64,000 nucleotides of DNA from Hymenobacter setariae. Its GTDB lineage: Bacteria; Bacteroidota; Bacteroidia; Cytophagales; Hymenobacteraceae. The first letter of the stretch is position 1. Each line of letters begins with the position of its first letter. This document shows, in pieces, positions 1 to 7,495 of the stretch. The position numbers were made by a program, and so were the translations under genes. The notes under the pieces were generated by a model that was given only the letters and a program-made list of their open reading frames with translations, ran no database searches and was not told where the DNA came from. Where the stretch lies: positions 726,129 to 790,128 of the forward strand of contig NZ_VMRJ01000001.1 of NCBI RefSeq assembly GCF_007713685.1. Direction: 5' to 3'.

Positions 1-212
1 TTACCTAACACAAACTCCAGCAGCTACTTATCTAGCATTTCTAATATCTTGTACGGGCAAGCTACCACGTACACTCCCTGAGCTAGCAGGAGTACCTCAC
101 AGCGAAACCTAGCCGCTTTGCTGACGCACGTGCAAGGGCCATATCAGAGCCGGTGCTACTTGCTTTAAAGAGAAACTCCCACTGTACTTGATTTACAGTG
201 GGAGTTTGGTTT
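1..212. other. host flank left of prophage, no gene seen
   Basis: This stretch lies outside the prophage. Before integration it would have been the sequence directly downstream of the tRNA-Ser gene that now sits at 40,598-40,685. I see no convincing reading frame in it. Its one recognisable element is the hairpin at 173-207, which would have terminated the tRNA transcript. Confidence 0.6.
173..207 (-). terminator. original host terminator of tRNA-Ser
   Basis: Perfect 14-bp stem (173-186 with 194-207) around a 7-nt loop. It lies just beyond the 13-bp tRNA remnant at 213-225. The loop and one arm share the 12-mer CTTGATTTACAG with the hairpin beyond the intact tRNA (40,567-40,578). This is what is expected if one is the displaced host terminator and the other is a phage-borne replacement. 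Confidence 0.65.
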
Positions 213-225
213 GCAGAGAGGAAGG
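213..225. repeat. attL core (copy of tRNA-Ser 3' end)
   Basis: Thirteen bases identical to the tRNA-Ser 3' end at 40,597-40,609. With two mismatches the match extends to about 18 bases. It lies between the displaced host terminator and the integrase gene, as expected for integration by a tyrosine recombinase into a tRNA 3' end. Confidence 0.7.
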
Positions 226-270
226 AACTCATAACTTGAAATAGACAGATACAAATACTGTGTCAACGCC

Positions 271-351
271 GTTTTACAGGCTTTTTAGGCACATTATGCA
301 ACGCTATTTGTAGCACGTTTTATCGCTTTTGTTTTACGCGTGTTTTACTCA
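271..351. promoter_or_regulatory. putative integrase arm-type sites (left)
   Basis: Four copies of GTTTTAC/T lie at 271-277, 317-323, 331-337 and 342-348, between attL and the end of the integrase gene. The last copy overlaps the integrase stop codon. The 11-mer TGTTTTACTCA at 341-351 recurs exactly at 40,533-40,543 near attR. Tyrosine recombinases of phages often bind short repeats flanking the core; the assignment here is inference from position and repetition. Confidence 0.4.
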
Positions 352-1694
352 TCAAAAATACTGCGTGCCTTTTGGGTTAATTCTAGCGACTCCAACTCCC
401 CATAGTAGCCTTCGGTTTGCGCAATGCTATGGTGATTGAGCATGTCCCGCATGTCGGAGGCCGATATACCACGTCGGCGGCCTCGGTCGGCAAAGCTGTG
501 GCGGGCGGTGTGGCTGGTAAGGGTTTTTTCGATACCAGCCAGTCGGGCCACCCGCTTCAAGTTCCCATTAATACTGGTGGTAGCCGACTCAACTTTGCGT
601 AGCAGCTGCATCCATAGCGGGCGGTATTCCGGTAGTCGGCTCAGCTCGGCCCAGGTCAGGCCTGCGGGGTACTGCGCATAGGGTGCCTCGGTTTTGAGAT
701 AGGGTAACACAAAATTATTCGGGTTATCGCTCCGCTCGGCCCAGCGCGCCAGCACTGTGTTGAGGCGGGCCGAGCGTGGGGAGAGCTTCGCCTTACCTGT
801 TTTGTGTTCGGTAAAAAAGATTTCCTCGGCGCGCACATCGCGCCAGCGCATGCAAACGGCATCCCCTACCCGTGAGCCCAGCAGATAATATTGGAGTAGC
901 CACGCATCGCGGGCGCTCAATTCGCCGCGGGTCAATTGCTCGGCAGGCAAGGCTTCCAAGCGGGCTACTTCCTCATCGCTGAGCTTAGCCTTTGGGCGTG
1001 CCTTGCCTTCTTTAAGCTTGATTTTCTTAAATGGGTTTTTGGCCTCGGGTAGCTTATCCTCATCGATGGCTTGTAGTACGACTGTCTTGAGAAAGGACAG
1101 CTCCTTGTTTAGGGTGGTTTCCCGATTGCCCAAACCCGCCAGGTAGATTTCGTAGTCCCGAATCAGGCGCAGGGTGAGTTGTGAGAACGGCAGCGTTACC
1201 GTGGCCCGCTGCGTTTTTATATCGTCTGACTCATTACGTAGGCCGTAGCGGCCCTTGGGGTGCGGGATGCCTAGGCAGAAGCTTTGGAGCTTGCTGCGAA
1301 TGCTAGCAAATTTTTCGGCCGTGCGCGGATGCCCTGCCTTGCGGCGGCGCTCGATGTCTTGCTGCATGTAAGCCAAAAAATCGTCACCCCCGCCCCCATC
1401 CAGTGCGTCGCGCACTTGCTTGGCTGACCATAGCGGGTTTTCATCGAGCAGCTGCTGCACTTGGCGCAGCAGCTTGCGCAGCACGTCATTGTAGCGACGT
1501 GCCTCTGGGTGCGTGCCACGTACCCAGTTTTGCTTTTCCAGCGTGCCAGCTTCATTCCAGTGCTTGGCTGATACTGCCACGTCGGGAATGGCGCGGTACG
1601 TAGGCTGTCGGTCGGAGGTCAGGCGCAAGTGCACAGGGTGCAGGCCATCCTTCGCGCGAGGTGGGCGAAGGACTAGCGCGAAAGTGGTGGCCAT
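345..1694 (-). CDS. phage integrase, tyrosine recombinase
   Basis: This 449-aa protein should catalyse integration and excision at the tRNA-Ser site. It has an N-terminal Arm-DNA-binding-like region (about 1-100), a core-binding SAM-like domain (about 105-225) and a C-terminal catalytic domain. The catalytic set is visible: Arg275 in LLGSRVGD, Lys298 in EHKTGK, His395 and Arg398 in SHTARHS, and the nucleophile Tyr430 or Tyr431 in EGYYGE. Length and layout match Bacteroidota integrases. It lies beside attL, the junction far from the restored tRNA, and is transcribed toward attL. Its start is 3 bp from the repressor stop, so the two are probably co-transcribed. The family call is firm; the exact DNA target is inferred from the att repeats. 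Confidence 0.95.
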   Translation of the reverse strand: MATTFALVLRPPRAKDGLHPVHLRLTSDRQPTYRAIPDVAVSAKHWNEAGTLEKQNWVRGTHPEARRYNDVLRKLLRQVQQLLDENPLWSAKQVRDALDGGGGDDFLAYMQQDIERRRKAGHPRTAEKFASIRSKLQSFCLGIPHPKGRYGLRNESDDIKTQRATVTLPFSQLTLRLIRDYEIYLAGLGNRETTLNKELSFLKTVVLQAIDEDKLPEAKNPFKKIKLKEGKARPKAKLSDEEVARLEALPAEQLTRGELSARDAWLLQYYLLGSRVGDAVCMRWRDVRAEEIFFTEHKTGKAKLSPRSARLNTVLARWAERSDNPNNFVLPYLKTEAPYAQYPAGLTWAELSRLPEYRPLWMQLLRKVESATTSINGNLKRVARLAGIEKTLTSHTARHSFADRGRRRGISASDMRDMLNHHSIAQTEGYYGELESLELTQKARSIFDE

Positions 1695-1697
1695 AGG

Positions 1698-2561
1698 CTA
1701 CGACAGCAAGCGCACGGGCACGATGCCGTAGAATTCGCGCACCTCCAAAATAGTGTTGATGTCCTTGCGCGCTACGGTGAAGCTGCCACCCAGCCCGCCC
1801 GTTGCGTGCAGAGTCAAGCCATCTGTGTTGTTTAGGTCATTCTTGAGAATGGCCTTCACTGTTACCTCTTCGGCATAGGCAACCACGCAGATGGTATTGT
1901 GCAGGTATTCCCACTTGCCCTCCGGAATAGGCCAAGCAATTACCTGCTGGCCGTCGCGCAGGCTCGGCTCCATGCTATCGCCTTCGATATCGAAAACGAG
2001 GGCATCCTTATAATCTTCTTCGGTGCGGCCGGGTGGGAGGCGGAATAGTACCGTGTCGAAGATGTCGGCGTCTTTAAAGCGCTGCATCTGCATGTATCCA
2101 AAGCTAGCACGGGCCTTGAAACTCAGGCGCCTCAGCTTGATGACCGGGATATCAGAAAGCAGACCTGTAGCCTGCACATTGGTCTGAAATGGTGGATAAG
2201 GCGGGTCGACTACCACTGCATCAATTTTTCCGGGCTCCTTATACAACAAAGTATTTTGTGCCCCTGCGCTTGGAAGCTCGGATTTATACATATCACCAAC
2301 ACCGGTCACCAACCAATCTAGACGTAAATGCGGGAACGCATCTGCAATCTTTGCTAGCAAATCGAAGCTTGGTTTATTCTGACGTTTGCCAAACATATCA
2401 GTTATAACCCCAGTCCTGACGCCAATACGTCTAGCCATCTCAGACATATTGCCCCCAGCGAGCTGGTCAAGGACAATTTTTAGTCTTTGATGAACAGGCA
2501 CATACGTAATATTTGACGCATTTACGTCAAAATTTCTCACGCTTTTACTTGACTCTTCCAA
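1698..2561 (-). CDS. prophage repressor, HTH plus S24 (LexA/CI-like)
   Basis: This 287-aa protein probably maintains lysogeny. Residues about 25-85 form a helix-turn-helix domain (MSEMARRIGVRTGVITDMF) and residues about 150-260 an S24 signal-peptidase-like domain. Its nucleophile is Ser196 in GDSMEPS and its general base is Lys236 in VTVKAIL. In the usual cleavage region the sequence is RASFGYM, giving a Phe-Gly bond where LexA and CI have Ala-Gly or Cys-Gly. The first 20 residues are unlike the family, and an operator palindrome (2512-2531) lies within them, so a GTG at 2501 (Val21) is a possible alternative start. It faces the early promoter at 2549-2580. Confidence 0.88.
   Translation of the reverse strand: MEESSKSVRNFDVNASNITYVPVHQRLKIVLDQLAGGNMSEMARRIGVRTGVITDMFGKRQNKPSFDLLAKIADAFPHLRLDWLVTGVGDMYKSELPSAGAQNTLLYKEPGKIDAVVVDPPYPPFQTNVQATGLLSDIPVIKLRRLSFKARASFGYMQMQRFKDADIFDTVLFRLPPGRTEEDYKDALVFDIEGDSMEPSLRDGQQVIAWPIPEGKWEYLHNTICVVAYAEEVTVKAILKNDLNNTDGLTLHATGGLGGSFTVARKDINTILEVREFYGIVPVRLLS
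2512..2531. promoter_or_regulatory. operator palindrome O1
   Basis: Perfect inverted repeat with 7-bp arms, TTTGACG-CATTTA-CGTCAAA. The inner pattern RACG-yATTTA-CGTY is shared with the site at 2560-2573. It lies in the 5' part of the repressor reading frame, which suits autoregulation. A weak half-matching third site, GACG-TAAATG-CGGG, lies at 2321-2334. Confidence 0.6.
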
Positions 2562-2580
2562 CGTATTTACGTTAAGTTTG
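2549..2580 (+). promoter_or_regulatory. early rightward promoter (PR-like)
   Basis: TTG at 2549-2551, 21 bp, then TAAGTTTG at 2573-2580. This matches the Bacteroidota sigma-A pattern TTG-N(17-23)-TAnnTTTG exactly at the -7 box. The operator at 2560-2573 fills the spacer, so bound repressor should block it. It points at the early genes starting at 2619. Confidence 0.6.
2560..2573. promoter_or_regulatory. operator palindrome O2 inside early promoter
   Basis: AACG-TATTTA-CGTT, with the same 6-bp spacer and arm pattern as the palindrome at 2512-2531, 42-48 bp away. It lies between the -33 and -7 elements of the rightward promoter and overlaps the first base of the -7 box. Confidence 0.6.
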
Positions 2581-2618
2581 CAATACCAATACCAATAATA
2601 GAAAGGTACGGCAAGCCA

Positions 2619-2852
2619 ATGGAAGCAATTGCAGAGAAAACCACCGGAACTACCCCAACCGAGCTAAAGGCACGGGTACTAGCCGTGCGGCCCCGTCTGC
2701 CGCAAAACATCCGTGCGCTGGTGCTGGAGAAGTACAGCGAGTACGATACAGCCCAAGGCAGCCGCAAGCTCAATAACGTGCTGGCTTTTGCTAGCTCTGA
2801 CCTACGGCTAACAGAGATTCTTGAGGGCTTTGCGCTGTCAATAGCCGCCTAA
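2619..2852 (+). CDS. small early protein in the cro position
   Basis: This 77-aa protein is the first gene rightward of the repressor, 38 bp downstream of the early promoter. I do not recognise a family. It is mostly helical by composition (ELKARVLAVRPRLPQNIRALVLEKYSEYD) with no obvious helix-turn-helix or membrane segment. Its position is that of a Cro-like antirepressor or regulator, but that is only positional. No Shine-Dalgarno site precedes the ATG; an AT-rich leader does. Confidence 0.65.
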   Translation: MEAIAEKTTGTTPTELKARVLAVRPRLPQNIRALVLEKYSEYDTAQGSRKLNNVLAFASSDLRLTEILEGFALSIAA

Positions 2853-2858
2853 AAGCAA

Positions 2859-2893
2859 AAGCCCCGGCCACACTACGAATGCGACCAGGGCTT
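2859..2893 (+). terminator. imperfect hairpin after first early gene
   Basis: AAGCCC pairs with GGGCTT, then one mismatch and two more pairs, around a 17-nt loop. It resembles the GCCCCGGCC-type terminators near 38.2 and 39.9 kb but lacks a T-run. It may act as an attenuator rather than a full terminator, since the early genes continue rightward. Confidence 0.4.
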
Positions 2894-2953
2894 AGAACCT
2901 ACAACGGTTCAAAGATACAACTTAATCCCCTAACCTACAACCACAACACTGTC

Positions 2954-3385
2954 ATGCAGTCGCCTGCAACCACCATCGCCGCCCTAGTGCCTACGCTTAC
3001 TGACGTATTCAATAAGCGAGTCAAACACAACGCCACCACCCTGCAAGGTGGCGACCAGCTCCACTTCACGGCCCCCGTGCTGGGCTTCCCCAAAGGTGGG
3101 GTGCAGGCCATTTACGGCTACTGCGTCTACACCGATGAGCAGGGCCAGGCCTACGCCGTGACGGCTTACGTGCGGGGTGGCCAGCATGCAGTAGCCTACA
3201 CCGACCGCGAGGCCCGCCGCTACCCTACGGCCAACCAGCGCGAACAGTGGTTCGGCTCGGTGCTCATGTACCTCACCGAAATCGACTTAACGGACTACGC
3301 CGACTGCCTGCGCCTAGAGCGCCTGAGCGAACGCGTAACTCCCTTGCTACCTGCTGCTACCATCACTTACCGCCAAGCTGCCTAA
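2954..3385 (+). CDS. hypothetical early protein
   Basis: This 143-aa protein has no family that I recognise. The reading frame is open from 2879, but the upstream part runs through the hairpin at 2859-2893, so I prefer the ATG at 2954 (MQSPATTIAALVP). It contains a probable beta-rich core (VQAIYGYCVYTDEQGQAYAV) followed by a helical C-terminus. It carries no signal peptide or membrane segment. The next gene starts 3 bp after its stop, which suggests one transcript. Confidence 0.6.
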   Translation: MQSPATTIAALVPTLTDVFNKRVKHNATTLQGGDQLHFTAPVLGFPKGGVQAIYGYCVYTDEQGQAYAVTAYVRGGQHAVAYTDREARRYPTANQREQWFGSVLMYLTEIDLTDYADCLRLERLSERVTPLLPAATITYRQAA

Positions 3386-3388
3386 GCC

Positions 3389-3673
3389 ATGCAAGTGCCA
3401 ACACTCGACCAGCATGAGGCTTTGGCCCGGCAGCTAGCCGAGGCGCTGGCCCGCATTGCCAAACTAGAAGCTGCGCAACCCGACTGGCTACGTGAAGAGG
3501 AGGCCATGTCCCTGACGGGCTTATCTCGGTCTACGCTGATTCGGGAGCGCAAAAAGAATGATACCCCGCTAGTCATCACCGACTCTGGCCCCTTGCGCTA
3601 CCTGCGCAGCAGTGTCGAAGCCTTCAACGAGGCGCGCATGCTGCGCAAAACCACTCTTCGCCTCGCCGCCTAA
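3389..3673 (+). CDS. excisionase-like helix-turn-helix protein
   Basis: This 94-aa protein begins with a short coiled helix (residues 1-28). It then carries a MerR/excisionase-type winged helix, with WLREEEAMSLTGLSRSTLIR as the recognition region and LRYLRSSVEAFNE as the wing and last helix. Proteins of this kind bind DNA as small architectural factors and often direct excision (Xis). It is separated from the integrase by the immunity region, so a role as excisionase or as an early regulator are both possible. The stop lies 19 bp before the next start. Confidence 0.7.
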   Translation: MQVPTLDQHEALARQLAEALARIAKLEAAQPDWLREEEAMSLTGLSRSTLIRERKKNDTPLVITDSGPLRYLRSSVEAFNEARMLRKTTLRLAA

Positions 3674-3692
3674 CCTTTTCTCTGCTACTGCC

Positions 3693-4097
3693 ATGTGCCT
3701 GCCCAACCCCCTCAAGCGCGCCTTTGACCACGCCAGCTGCACCGCCGAGGGCGCCCAGCGCCTCCTGTCGCTGCTCACTCCGCGCTTGAACGCCGAGACT
3801 TACACGGAGGCGCGCGCTTTGTGCGACGAGCTAGCGGCTGAGGCCGAGCAGGCACGGCTAGCCTATGAGGCAGGTCAGGCGCCCATCACCACCGAGCAAA
3901 AGCAGGCGCTCATTGCGCTCAGCAATCACCAGTTCGTGCGGGCCAATGAGAAAGGCGAGATACGCTACGGCCTCGACCAACTGACCCAGCAGCAAGCGGC
4001 TGACCGCATTCGACTCTATAACAAGATTATAGATAGCCGCTACCCCAAGAATTACACCGTGCGCGCCGAAGCCTACCAGGTACGGCCCGCCGCCTAA
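3693..4097 (+). CDS. hypothetical early protein
   Basis: This 134-aa protein is largely helical (ARLAYEAGQAPITTEQKQALIALS) and I do not recognise it. The frame is open from 3612, but that would overlap the upstream excisionase-like gene. The ATG at 3693 is preceded by CCTTTTCTCTGCTACTGCC, similar to the pyrimidine-rich leader of the capsid gene. It has no membrane segment. Its C-terminal part (RLYNKIIDSRYPKNYTVRA) is basic, which fits a nucleic-acid-associated role but does not prove one. Confidence 0.6.
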   Translation: MCLPNPLKRAFDHASCTAEGAQRLLSLLTPRLNAETYTEARALCDELAAEAEQARLAYEAGQAPITTEQKQALIALSNHQFVRANEKGEIRYGLDQLTQQQAADRIRLYNKIIDSRYPKNYTVRAEAYQVRPAA

Positions 4098-4223
4098 CTC
4101 CCTCACTTCATGGACACTTCTCAACCGCCCTAGGCAGGGCTGGCCTGCCCGACGACTGCCTACATCTCACAACAACCGCCTACCTCTTAACCGCCTACGG
4201 GCATTTCAAAAACTCAAAATTTT

Positions 4224-4820
4224 ATGTCATCTGCCTTCATCCCCGAAACTTATGTAGCCCCCGTTAGCGGTGGCGATTACACCAAACTGCAAGACGGCAC
4301 CACTAGCCTGCGCATCCTATCGGAACAGCCCCTGTTCGGCTGGGTCTACTGGAACACGGCCAATAAGCCAGTTCGCTTTGAATTTGCCAAGCACCCTGGC
4401 CAGCCCTCAGATGCCCGCATCGGTGCAGACGGCAAGCCTGATGCCGTGAAAGAGTTCTGGGCAATGGCAGTCTACAACATCACCAATAAAAAGGTGGAAC
4501 TGTGGGAGGTTACGCAAGCGCAGATTAAGAATGCGCTGACTGCTCTAGCAAAAGATGCCGAGTGGGGTCACCCTACACAGTATTCCATTAAGGTCAGCAA
4601 GTCGGGTACTGGCAAGGACACCAAATATGGCGTGCTCCCCACGGCCCCAAAACCGCTGCCCGCTGAGATTCAGGCTGAAGTCGATGCAAAGCCTGTCAAC
4701 CTGCGCGCCCTCATAGACGGCGGCAACCCCTTCGATTCGCAGCCCAAACCGGGCGCTGCGCCTACGCCTGAGCAGGCTAAAAATTTGGCGCCCACCGACG
4801 ACAACGACCTGCCTTTCTAA
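4224..4820 (+). CDS. SSB-like single-stranded DNA-binding protein
   Basis: This 198-aa protein probably binds single-stranded DNA during phage replication. Residues about 10-125 form a beta-rich domain with aromatic and basic positions (FGWVYWNTANKPVRFEF). The C-terminus is a flexible Pro/Ala-rich linker ending in DDNDLPF, an acidic-hydrophobic tip of the kind used by SSBs to recruit replication partners (the E. coli SSB tail ends DDDIPF). The fold call rests mainly on that tip and on the position among replication genes. It is followed after 3 bp by the next gene. A 126-bp gap precedes it. Confidence 0.65.
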   Translation: MSSAFIPETYVAPVSGGDYTKLQDGTTSLRILSEQPLFGWVYWNTANKPVRFEFAKHPGQPSDARIGADGKPDAVKEFWAMAVYNITNKKVELWEVTQAQIKNALTALAKDAEWGHPTQYSIKVSKSGTGKDTKYGVLPTAPKPLPAEIQAEVDAKPVNLRALIDGGNPFDSQPKPGAAPTPEQAKNLAPTDDNDLPF

Positions 4821-4823
4821 GTC

Positions 4824-5108
4824 ATGGCCAAGCTCACGCCCGCCGCCTTCGCCGCCTGGGTGCTCAAGCACATCGACCAGGACGTGTGGCTCACCGAGGC
4901 CACGCTGGCCCGACGCTTGGCGGGCGTGGGCAACTGCCCTTTCACGGCGCCCGGCCTGTTCGGGGCGCTGGTGCGGGCGGGGTGGCTGACCCAGCACCCG
5001 AAGTACCCCCAGGAATACATCATGGCCAGCGTGTGCTGGCTGAGCGAAAAACCAAAAGCCCCCGCACGGACGAGGTGCGAGGGCTCTCAAATAATTGCCC
5101 ATTCATAA
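4824..5108 (+). CDS. small winged-helix-like hypothetical protein
   Basis: This 94-aa protein is of no family I can name. Residues 8-75 resemble a winged helix (AAWVLKHIDQDVWLTEATLA, then GLFGALVRAGWLTQHP), which would suit DNA binding. Its last 20 codons run through the hairpin at 5057-5085, so the C-terminus may be little constrained. It starts 3 bp after the SSB-like gene. Confidence 0.55.
   Translation: MAKLTPAAFAAWVLKHIDQDVWLTEATLARRLAGVGNCPFTAPGLFGALVRAGWLTQHPKYPQEYIMASVCWLSEKPKAPARTRCEGSQIIAHS
5057..5085 (+). terminator. hairpin in the 3' end of a small early gene
   Basis: AGCCC-C-CGCAC pairs with GTGCG-A-GGGCT, giving 10 pairs with one mismatch around a 7-nt loop. No T-run follows. 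It lies inside the reading frame ending at 5108 and before the next start at 5128, so attenuation or RNA processing is as likely as termination. Confidence 0.4.
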
Positions 5109-5127
5109 GTCAGAGCCCTACAAAGGT

Positions 5128-5769
5128 ATGGAAGCCAAGGAAATAAAGAAACTCGCCAAAGAACACGCAAAGCAGCAGCTTGGCGATGAGCAGTTTAAAT
5201 CTAATAAAGATGCGGCCCGAGCAATCGCAGAAGACTTTGAAGCTGGTTTTACTGCCGCTCAGTCTGCCCTAGGTGCCGCCGCCACCCCCGCGCCGCTGGC
5301 CGATGCCGAGCTGGCCGAGTTGACGCGATTGATGAACAGGGCTACACAAGGTCGTTGGTGTGTAGCTGAAAAGCCACAAGGCTACGGTGATGAATACATA
5401 AGCGACCACATTGTTGGTGTTGAAGCTATTCAAGCCAATGGCTTAGAACTGGTTGTAGGTGAAAATATTGATGGCGAATACGCGCTAACTAGCCAAGCTG
5501 ACTTTCGCCTGATAGTAGCCATGCGCAACGCCCTGCCCGGCCTGCTGGCGCGGCTGGCGGCGGCGGAGGCCTTCAAGGGCCAAGTGGTGAAGGTCCTGAA
5601 TAAACGCCGTGACAGCGCCCACGCTGACTTCCTGGCCTATTTAGATGATGGCGGCGACCCCGATGAGCCTATTCCTGGCGCTGAGGCTGGTGAAGAAATC
5701 AACAAAATTGCACGCGACCTAGGGCTGACTTTAGGCGAAACGGTGAAAGGAGGCCAGCAAAATGCTTAG
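5128..5769 (+). CDS. hypothetical early protein
   Basis: This 213-aa protein is not recognised. The N-terminus is a charged helix (MEAKEIKKLAKEHAKQQ). A middle region has ELAELTRLMNRATQGRWCV and ALTSQADFRLIVAMRNALPG, a pattern common in small phage proteins of unknown role. The C-terminus is acidic. The ATG at 5095 is an alternative start but would overlap the previous gene. Its last codons contain the Shine-Dalgarno site AAAGGAGG of the next gene, with an 8-bp overlap. Base composition shifts from AT-rich to GC-rich inside the gene, a possible mosaic junction. Confidence 0.6.
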   Translation: MEAKEIKKLAKEHAKQQLGDEQFKSNKDAARAIAEDFEAGFTAAQSALGAAATPAPLADAELAELTRLMNRATQGRWCVAEKPQGYGDEYISDHIVGVEAIQANGLELVVGENIDGEYALTSQADFRLIVAMRNALPGLLARLAAAEAFKGQVVKVLNKRRDSAHADFLAYLDDGGDPDEPIPGAEAGEEINKIARDLGLTLGETVKGGQQNA

Positions 5770-6595
5770 CCCCGCCGTTCGCGCCGCTGCCGACCAGTAC
5801 GCTATTAGCCGGGGCATTGCACCCACTGGTGGGCCCATTTTCAAGGAGGTAGTTTATGGGTATGAAACCGGCTATCATGCTGGCTTCATTGCCCGCCCTC
5901 AAGTCGAGCGTTTCCCCCTCTCTGGCCAGCGTGAGTTCCTGCGCGTGCTGGCGCCCTATGTGGCCGAAAACATCACGGTCTACCATCCGCACTCGGGCCG
6001 CTACGGCCTGCTGCGCGGGCTGCCCGCCACCTACGAGGGGCAAGGGGAGCCGCTGGCTGATGTCGAGTTTTATTGTGATGCCGAGGCCCGCGGAGAGGGC
6101 GGCGGGGATATTACCGAGCCGGTTTCTAAGATTCTGCCGGTGCTCTACGCCTTCGAAGACCTAGCCACCGAGCTGACGCTGCCCGATGGGCGGCGCGTGG
6201 TGCCGGCGGTGGAGGTGGCGAAACTCAACGGCGGGCATGACAACATAGATGGGGCTGAGATGACTCAGGACCTTTTTAGAAATAATATCCTTTCGCTCAC
6301 GGCCAATGGCATACACTGCTGGGCTTTATATCGACATGATTTTTTTGCGGCTGATACTGGCTATGGGCTGCGAGAAATCAACTGGCTGCGCACCGCCCAC
6401 TTCGCCATAGGCCTAGCCCCCTACCAGTACCACCGCCGCGTGGTGGGCGTCGACTACGCCAGCGGGCAGAAGCCTTTTCAATACCTGACCCTAGGTGAGC
6501 CGTTGCCGCTGGTGACGCCGTGCCCTAGCAGGCGGAATGATTGCCCTAGTGGCTGCCCAAAGTGCCCAACGGAAAAGGAGGTCAGCCGTGCTTAG
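5762..6595 (+). CDS. hypothetical early protein with Cys-rich tail
   Basis: This 277-aa protein is not recognised. Its C-terminus has six cysteines within about 25 residues, four of them in CPSGCPKCP and the preceding NDC, possibly a metal-binding knuckle. The body contains YHPHSGRYGLLRGLPATYEG and a region rich in aromatic residues. It starts at ATG 5762 with a strong AAAGGAGG ribosome site inside the previous gene. It ends 8 bp inside the next, whose own site AAGGAGGT lies in its last codons. Confidence 0.6.
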   Translation: MLSPAVRAAADQYAISRGIAPTGGPIFKEVVYGYETGYHAGFIARPQVERFPLSGQREFLRVLAPYVAENITVYHPHSGRYGLLRGLPATYEGQGEPLADVEFYCDAEARGEGGGDITEPVSKILPVLYAFEDLATELTLPDGRRVVPAVEVAKLNGGHDNIDGAEMTQDLFRNNILSLTANGIHCWALYRHDFFAADTGYGLREINWLRTAHFAIGLAPYQYHRRVVGVDYASGQKPFQYLTLGEPLPLVTPCPSRRNDCPSGCPKCPTEKEVSRA

Positions 6596-6866
6596 CAAGT
6601 TCACCCACCCCACCACCGGCTCGGTGCTCTTCATCCAGCGCCCCAAGGAAGTCGCTGACTTCGTGGCCCGCCAGCCCCGCCTCGTGCCCACAGCGCCGCC
6701 CACGGTAAGTCGTGGCGTCATCTGGCTGGCTATCCGCCTCATGGCCTTCGTGCTGCTGGCCCTGGCCATCACCGCCGCCTTTTTCCTCTTTGGCGAAGAG
6801 CGCCCGACTTCCGTGGTGCGCCCCGCCCTCACCAACGCCCAGCGGGCGAAAGCATTCAGACTATAA
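6588..6866 (+). CDS. small single-pass membrane protein
   Basis: This 92-aa protein has one membrane segment at about residues 46-64 (LAIRLMAFVLLALAITAAFF), a basic N-terminal half and a short C-terminal tail. The GTG at 6588 is chosen because AAGGAGGT sits 6 bp upstream and the pattern matches its neighbours at 5762, 7488 and 8135. Its stop shares a base with the next ATG. The role is unknown. Membrane anchoring of the replication complex or superinfection exclusion are possibilities without direct support. Confidence 0.6.
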   Translation: MLSKFTHPTTGSVLFIQRPKEVADFVARQPRLVPTAPPTVSRGVIWLAIRLMAFVLLALAITAAFFLFGEERPTSVVRPALTNAQRAKAFRL

Positions 6867-7495
6867 TGGGTACTATCAAAGAACGGCCCATCCTGTTTTC
6901 GGGGGCCATGGTGCGGGCGCTGCTCAATGGCAGCAAGACGCAGACTAGGCGGGCTATCAAACCACAACCCACGCAACCGCGCCAAGCTGGTTATATTCTG
7001 CACAGCACTGACAAGAGCCGTGAGGGTGGCTTTCAATGGAGCGATGCGGATTGCAAAAACCTGTCTGAGCCGATACACTGCCCCTACGGCCAGCCCGGTG
7101 ACCGGCTGTGGGTACGGGAGACGCTGTTTTGGTCGGCATGCGATGACGGTTGGTGCTATCAGGCAGATAACGACATGTTGCAGTGCGAATACCACCTAGC
7201 GCCCATTCTGCTAAAGGACTATAAGCCTGCTATTCCTTCAATCCACATGCCCCGCGTGGCCAGCAGGCTGCTGCTTGAAATCACGGCCGTGCGCGTCGAG
7301 CGTTTGCAGGATATCAACACGGACGATATTAAAGCCGAGGGCATTCGCCACACTATTGACTACGGCCCAATTCTTTACGAAGAGTGGCAGCTGCTTTGGG
7401 AGAAAATAAACGGCCCCGAGTCGTGGGCTGCCAACCCCTGGGTGTGGGTGGTCGAGTTCAAGGTTATCGACGGGAAGGAGGTGGCTAGTGCTTAG
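6866..7495 (+). CDS. ASCH-domain phage protein
   Basis: This 209-aa protein belongs to a family widespread in phages. The N-terminus KERPILFSGAMVRALLNGSK is followed by TQTRR, then CPYGQPGDRLWVRET, IPSIHMPRVASRL and the C-terminal PWVWVVEFKVID. These are hallmark segments of the ASCH-like family, whose fold resembles PUA and is expected to bind RNA or modified nucleic acid. No exact function is established. It is followed with an 8-bp overlap by an exonuclease and then a PAPS-reductase-like gene, so a role in nucleic-acid modification or processing is plausible. Confidence is high for the family and low for the role. Confidence 0.85.
   Translation: MGTIKERPILFSGAMVRALLNGSKTQTRRAIKPQPTQPRQAGYILHSTDKSREGGFQWSDADCKNLSEPIHCPYGQPGDRLWVRETLFWSACDDGWCYQADNDMLQCEYHLAPILLKDYKPAIPSIHMPRVASRLLLEITAVRVERLQDINTDDIKAEGIRHTIDYGPILYEEWQLLWEKINGPESWAANPWVWVVEFKVIDGKEVASA

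Noticed and set aside
2501..2530. Leftward promoter for the repressor (TTG, 19 bp, TACGTATG on minus strand)
   Set aside because: It would start transcription inside the repressor helix-turn-helix coding region, so it does not fit unless translation starts further in; left unassigned.
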